Assembly: GCA_903877345.1 (NCBI GenBank) | Contig: CAIRDL010000775.1 | Location: 1-7,480, forward strand | DNA from: an uncultured Oscillochloris sp. | Lineage (GTDB): Bacteria > Chloroflexota > Chloroflexia > Chloroflexales > Chloroflexaceae | Direction of reading: 5' to 3' | Length of the DNA: 7,480 nt | In this document: piece by piece, positions 5,541-7,480 of the stretch | Layout of the letters: the number at the start of each line of letters is the position of its first letter | Position numbering within the stretch: position 1 is the stretch's first letter | Notes under the pieces: model-generated | Databases searched by the model: none | Told to the model about the DNA's origin: nothing | What the model saw: the letters and a program-made list of their open reading frames with translations, nothing else | Program-made: the position numbers and the translations under genes

Positions 5541-5577
5541 CGGACGGCCCACGGGGGCACACGCCTCTGGCCGCCCG
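5541..5577 (+). other. Imperfect hairpin in the rpmA-rpmE gap
   Basis: CGGACGGCC (5541-5549) can pair with GGCCGCCCG (5569-5577), one mismatch, around a 19-nt loop. There is no T tract, so it more likely affects mRNA stability or rpmE translation than termination. Confidence 0.4.
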
Positions 5578-5594
5578 TAGCGAGGAATATGACT

Positions 5595-5897
5595 ATGAAG
5601 CAGGGTATTCACCCCAAGTACAATAGCGACGGGATTGTCTGCACGACGTGTGGCACCCGCTGGATGATCGGCACCACGCGCCCCAATCTGCGCGTTGAGA
5701 TTTGCGCCAACTGCCACCCGTTCTACACCGGCGAGCAGCGCATTGTGGACACCGCCGGTCAGGTTGACCGCTTTATGAAGCGCCTGAGCGCCTCGCAGAA
5801 CCGCCAAGCGGCTATCGAAAAGCAGCGCGGCAGTGCAAAGCCCCAGACGCCGCCGAAGAAGAGTTTGCTCAAGGAACTCTACGGCGACGATGCGTAG
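5595..5897 (+). CDS. rpmE: 50S ribosomal protein bL31, zinc-ribbon type
   Basis: 100 residues from ATG 5595, chosen because AGGA (5583-5586) lies 8 nt upstream; the in-frame ATG at 5589 is only 2 nt from it. It starts MKQGIHPKYNSDGIVC, the classic bL31 opening. Cys16, Cys19, Cys37 and Cys40 form the two CxxC pairs of the zinc-binding C+ type, and CHPFYTGEQRIVDTAGQVDRF is the conserved core. bL31 bridges the 50S central protuberance and the 30S head. About 30 residues beyond the usual end (around 67-100) are Lys/Gln/Pro-rich and end in LLKELYGDDA; E. coli bL31 has 70 residues. It is separated from rpmA by 70 nt and is the last gene before the operon terminator. Confidence 0.96.
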   Translation: MKQGIHPKYNSDGIVCTTCGTRWMIGTTRPNLRVEICANCHPFYTGEQRIVDTAGQVDRFMKRLSASQNRQAAIEKQRGSAKPQTPPKKSLLKELYGDDA

Positions 5898-5899
5898 GG

Positions 5900-5950
5900 G
5901 CGTGATCCGTGATCTGTGACCCGTGACCGGACATCACGCATCACGCATCA
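5900..5950. repeat. Heptad repeat forming a hairpin after rpmE
   Basis: Left part: CGTGATC, CGTGATC, TGTGACC, CGTGACC (5901-5928, four 7-bp units). Right part: ATCACGC twice then ATCA (5933-5950), the reverse complement of the left unit. The 14-nt arms 5900-5913 and 5933-5946 pair with one mismatch around a 19-nt loop. It begins 3 nt after the rpmE stop and directly precedes the intrinsic terminator. Confidence 0.85.
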
Positions 5951-6001
5951 AAGGGAGGGGCCAGCCTGAGTGCAATCCAGGCCGGCCCCTCTCTTTTGCT
6001 T
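5951..6001 (+). terminator. Intrinsic terminator of rplU-rpmA-rpmE
   Basis: Arms 5951-5968 and 5978-5995 pair co-linearly around a 9-nt loop with one mismatch and one G/U pair. The core is AGGGGCC.GCCTG against CAGGC.GGCCCCT. The 3' arm runs into TTTTGCTTT. The symmetric AA start could give some activity on the other strand. Confidence 0.88.
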
Positions 6002-6076
6002 TGACCAGCCCTGCGCTGCGGTTCGTTTGTACATAGTAACCAAGTAGCGGCACAAAGAGACTGGATCCATTGACTG

Positions 6077-6105
6077 TAGGCACTAACCTCGGTTTAACTT
6101 ATACT
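6077..6105 (+). promoter_or_regulatory. Candidate promoter of amt
   Basis: TAGGCA (6077-6082), a 17-nt spacer and TATACT (6100-6105, 5 of 6). An alternative -35, TTGACT (6070-6075), would need TAACTT at 6095-6100 with 19 nt spacing. No -24/-12 sigma54 box was seen. Transcription would start near 6107-6112. Confidence 0.4.
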
Positions 6106-6111
6106 CAGGGA

Positions 6112-6376
6112 GCATGATGTGAGCAAGCGAGTGGATAGCAACCGTGGAGTTGGCGAACAGTATCATTTCAATGAATGATCTGATGCTTGTTTAGCTTTTG
6201 AAACGCCACAGTGCGCCCTGAGTACGAAGTACCGACATAGCCTACCGTCGCTTTTGGCGCGGTGGCCCTACCAACCAATGCTGTTCTGGCGACGAAGCCT
6301 TCACGTAGTTTGTGCTGCGTGAGGGTTTTTTGCATGTCCACCGTTCTTGGTTTTTCGTGAAGGAAGGGAGCTCGTC
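6112..6376 (+). promoter_or_regulatory. Long structured amt leader with terminator and alternative pairing
   Basis: About 265 nt with no convincing gene. Complementary segments: GCCAC/GTGGC (6205-6209/6262-6266) and GCGCC/GGCGC (6213-6217/6256-6260) stack as one interrupted stem. GTAC-GAA-GTAC (6222-6232) lies within it. CGTCGC (6246-6251) pairs with GCGACG (6289-6294) across that stem, a possible pseudoknot. The terminator 6298-6331 follows. Its left arm CCTTCACG (6298-6305) is also the exact complement of CGTGAAGG (6356-6363), which overlaps the start of the amt ribosome binding site. The layout is that of a cis-acting attenuator or riboswitch; it matches no class I recognise. All pairings were read by eye and not energy-tested. 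Confidence 0.5.
6298..6331 (+). terminator. Intrinsic terminator in the amt leader
   Basis: CCTTCACGTAG (6298-6308) pairs with CTGCGTGAGGG (6315-6325) over 11 positions, two of them G/U, with a TTTGTG loop and six T (6326-6331). It lies 46 nt before the amt start and no gene precedes it, so it would act on amt's own transcript as an attenuator. Confidence 0.8.
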
Positions 6377-7480
6377 TTGGAGGCAATTAACGGAGCTGAC
6401 ACGGCCTGGATCTTGGTCTCAAGCGCCCTCGTGATGCTGATGACCCCGGCCCTCGGGTTTTTCTACGGCGGTTTGGTGCGGCAGAAGAATGCGCTCTCGA
6501 CCATCATGCATAGCTTCTTCATGCTGGCGTTCGTGAGTGTGCTTTGGGCGTTGGTTGGGTACAGCTTGGCGTTCAGCCCCAGCCTCGGCGGGTTTATCGG
6601 TGGGCTCGATTGGGTCGGTCTTAACAAGGTTGGGCTTGCGCCGAACACGGATTATGCGCCCACCATCCCGCACCAAGCCTTTATGATTTACCAGATGATG
6701 TTCGCCGTGATCACCCCCGCGCTCATTTCGGGTGCCTTCGCTGAGCGCAAGCGCTTCAAGGCGTTCATCATCTTCTCGGGGCTGTGGCTGCTGCTCGTTT
6801 ACGCGCCTGTTGCCCACTGGGTTTGGGGCGTCGGCGGCTGGATCCGTGCGCTTGGGGCGCTCGACTTCGCTGGCGGCACGGTCGTCCACATCACGTCAGG
6901 CATCTCAGCTCTCGTCTGTGCCCTTGTCCTCGGCAAGCGCGTCGGCTACGGCACCGAACCGATGGAGCCGCACAACTCCACGTACACCATCCTGGGCACC
7001 GGGCTGCTCTGGTTCGGCTGGTTCGGCTTCAACGCAGGCAGCGCCCTCGGCTCTGGTGCGCTGGCGGTCTCGGCCTTCGTCAACACGCACCTGGCCGCTT
7101 CGATGGGAGCCTTGGCCTGGATGACGGCAAGCTGGATCCGCCACAAGCGCCCCAGCGTGATTGGCGCCGCTGCCGGTGCGGTTGCGGGTCTGGTCGGCAT
7201 CACCCCGGCGGCGGGCTTCGTTACCCCGATGGCCGCCCTGATCATCGGCTTCCTGACGGGCGTCTGTTGCTTCGTTGCGGTGGAAGTTCTGGTGCGTGGG
7301 CGGGTGGACGATGCGCTTGATGTCTTCGGTGTTCACGGTGTCGGCGGGATCATCGGGGCGCTTGCCACTGGTGTCTTCGCCACCAAGACTATCAATGCCG
7401 CCGGGAACGACGGGCTGCTCTACGGCAACCCCAGCCTGCTGCTCACCCAGTTCTTCGCGGTTGCGGCGGTCGCCATCTAC
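6377..7480 (+). CDS. amt: Ammonium channel Amt (3' end outside window)
   Basis: 368 codons visible, open at the right edge. The TTG at 6377 is used: GGAAGGGAG (6362-6370) lies 6 nt upstream and the product opens (M)EAINGADTAWILVSSALV, typical of Amt proteins without a signal peptide. Amt/AmtB forms a trimeric inner-membrane channel for NH3/NH4+ uptake under nitrogen limitation. Signatures: FFYGGLVRQKNALS (28-41), YQMMFAVITPALISGAFAER (105-124), AHWVWG (146-151), the pore twin histidines His171 (VVHITSG) and His320 (GVHGVGG), Phe109 and Phe218 at the Phe-gate positions, and Ser222 in FNAGSA. Trp150 matches the recruitment-site Trp. All key residues are kept, so transport is expected. A PII gene often follows amt; the window ends too early to tell. 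Regulation probably involves the leader terminator. Confidence 0.96.
   Translation, partial: MEAINGADTAWILVSSALVMLMTPALGFFYGGLVRQKNALSTIMHSFFMLAFVSVLWALVGYSLAFSPSLGGFIGGLDWVGLNKVGLAPNTDYAPTIPHQAFMIYQMMFAVITPALISGAFAERKRFKAFIIFSGLWLLLVYAPVAHWVWGVGGWIRALGALDFAGGTVVHITSGISALVCALVLGKRVGYGTEPMEPHNSTYTILGTGLLWFGWFGFNAGSALGSGALAVSAFVNTHLAASMGALAWMTASWIRHKRPSVIGAAAGAVAGLVGITPAAGFVTPMAALIIGFLTGVCCFVAVEVLVRGRVDDALDVFGVHGVGGIIGALATGVFATKTINAAGNDGLLYGNPSLLLTQFFAVAAVAIY

Noticed and set aside
4613..5560. 315-codon minus-strand open frame
   Set aside because: It lies antisense across rplU and rpmA, whose products are unmistakable, and has no recognisable domain.
5496..5594. N-terminal extension of rpmE
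   Set aside because: The open frame overlaps rpmA and lacks a suitable ribosome binding site; MKQGIHPKYN at 5595 is the canonical bL31 start with AGGA 8 nt upstream.
6168..6386. 72-codon minus-strand frame in the amt leader
   Set aside because: It overlaps the amt start and the leader terminator, with no family match; more likely chance.
6419..6889. 156-codon minus-strand open frame, and other antisense frames to 7336
   Set aside because: Antisense shadows of amt; polar, low-complexity translations rich in Arg, Glu and Pro with no family resemblance.

Overview
The window looks like a chromosomal segment of a GC-rich member of the Chloroflexota, most likely the Chloroflexales. This is inferred from GTG and TTG starts, heptad tandem repeats, a glycine-rich choice-of-anchor surface protein and palindromic intergenic repeats. 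No 16S gene or taxon-specific marker is present, so the placement is tentative.

Left third (1-3530). A large glycine-rich secreted protein, running off the left edge on the minus strand, occupies 1-1989. Upstream of it, 1990-3530 holds decayed and repetitive DNA: a 14-unit heptamer array, the 3' remnant of a TPR-type transcriptional regulator, several hairpins, a 75-bp palindromic repeat and an internally deleted ISL3-family transposase. No intact gene is convincing in this stretch.

Middle (3530-4640). A minus-strand pair encodes a membrane zinc metallopeptidase of the YugP type and, 5 nt after it, a 48-residue single-span membrane protein. A candidate promoter at 4480-4510 lies upstream of the pair, and behind that is a 102-bp co-linear imperfect palindrome.

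Right half (4640-7480). A strong sigma70-type promoter (TTGACA, 17 nt, TACAAT) drives rplU-rpmA-rpmE, encoding ribosomal proteins bL21, bL27 and bL31. The operon ends in a heptad-repeat hairpin followed by an intrinsic terminator. Next is an ammonium channel gene (amt), open at the right edge. It is preceded by about 265 nt of leader that contains a good intrinsic terminator. The 5' arm of that terminator can pair instead with the segment touching the amt Shine-Dalgarno sequence. This leader is the best candidate in the window for an undescribed regulatory system; its ligand or partner, if any, is unknown.
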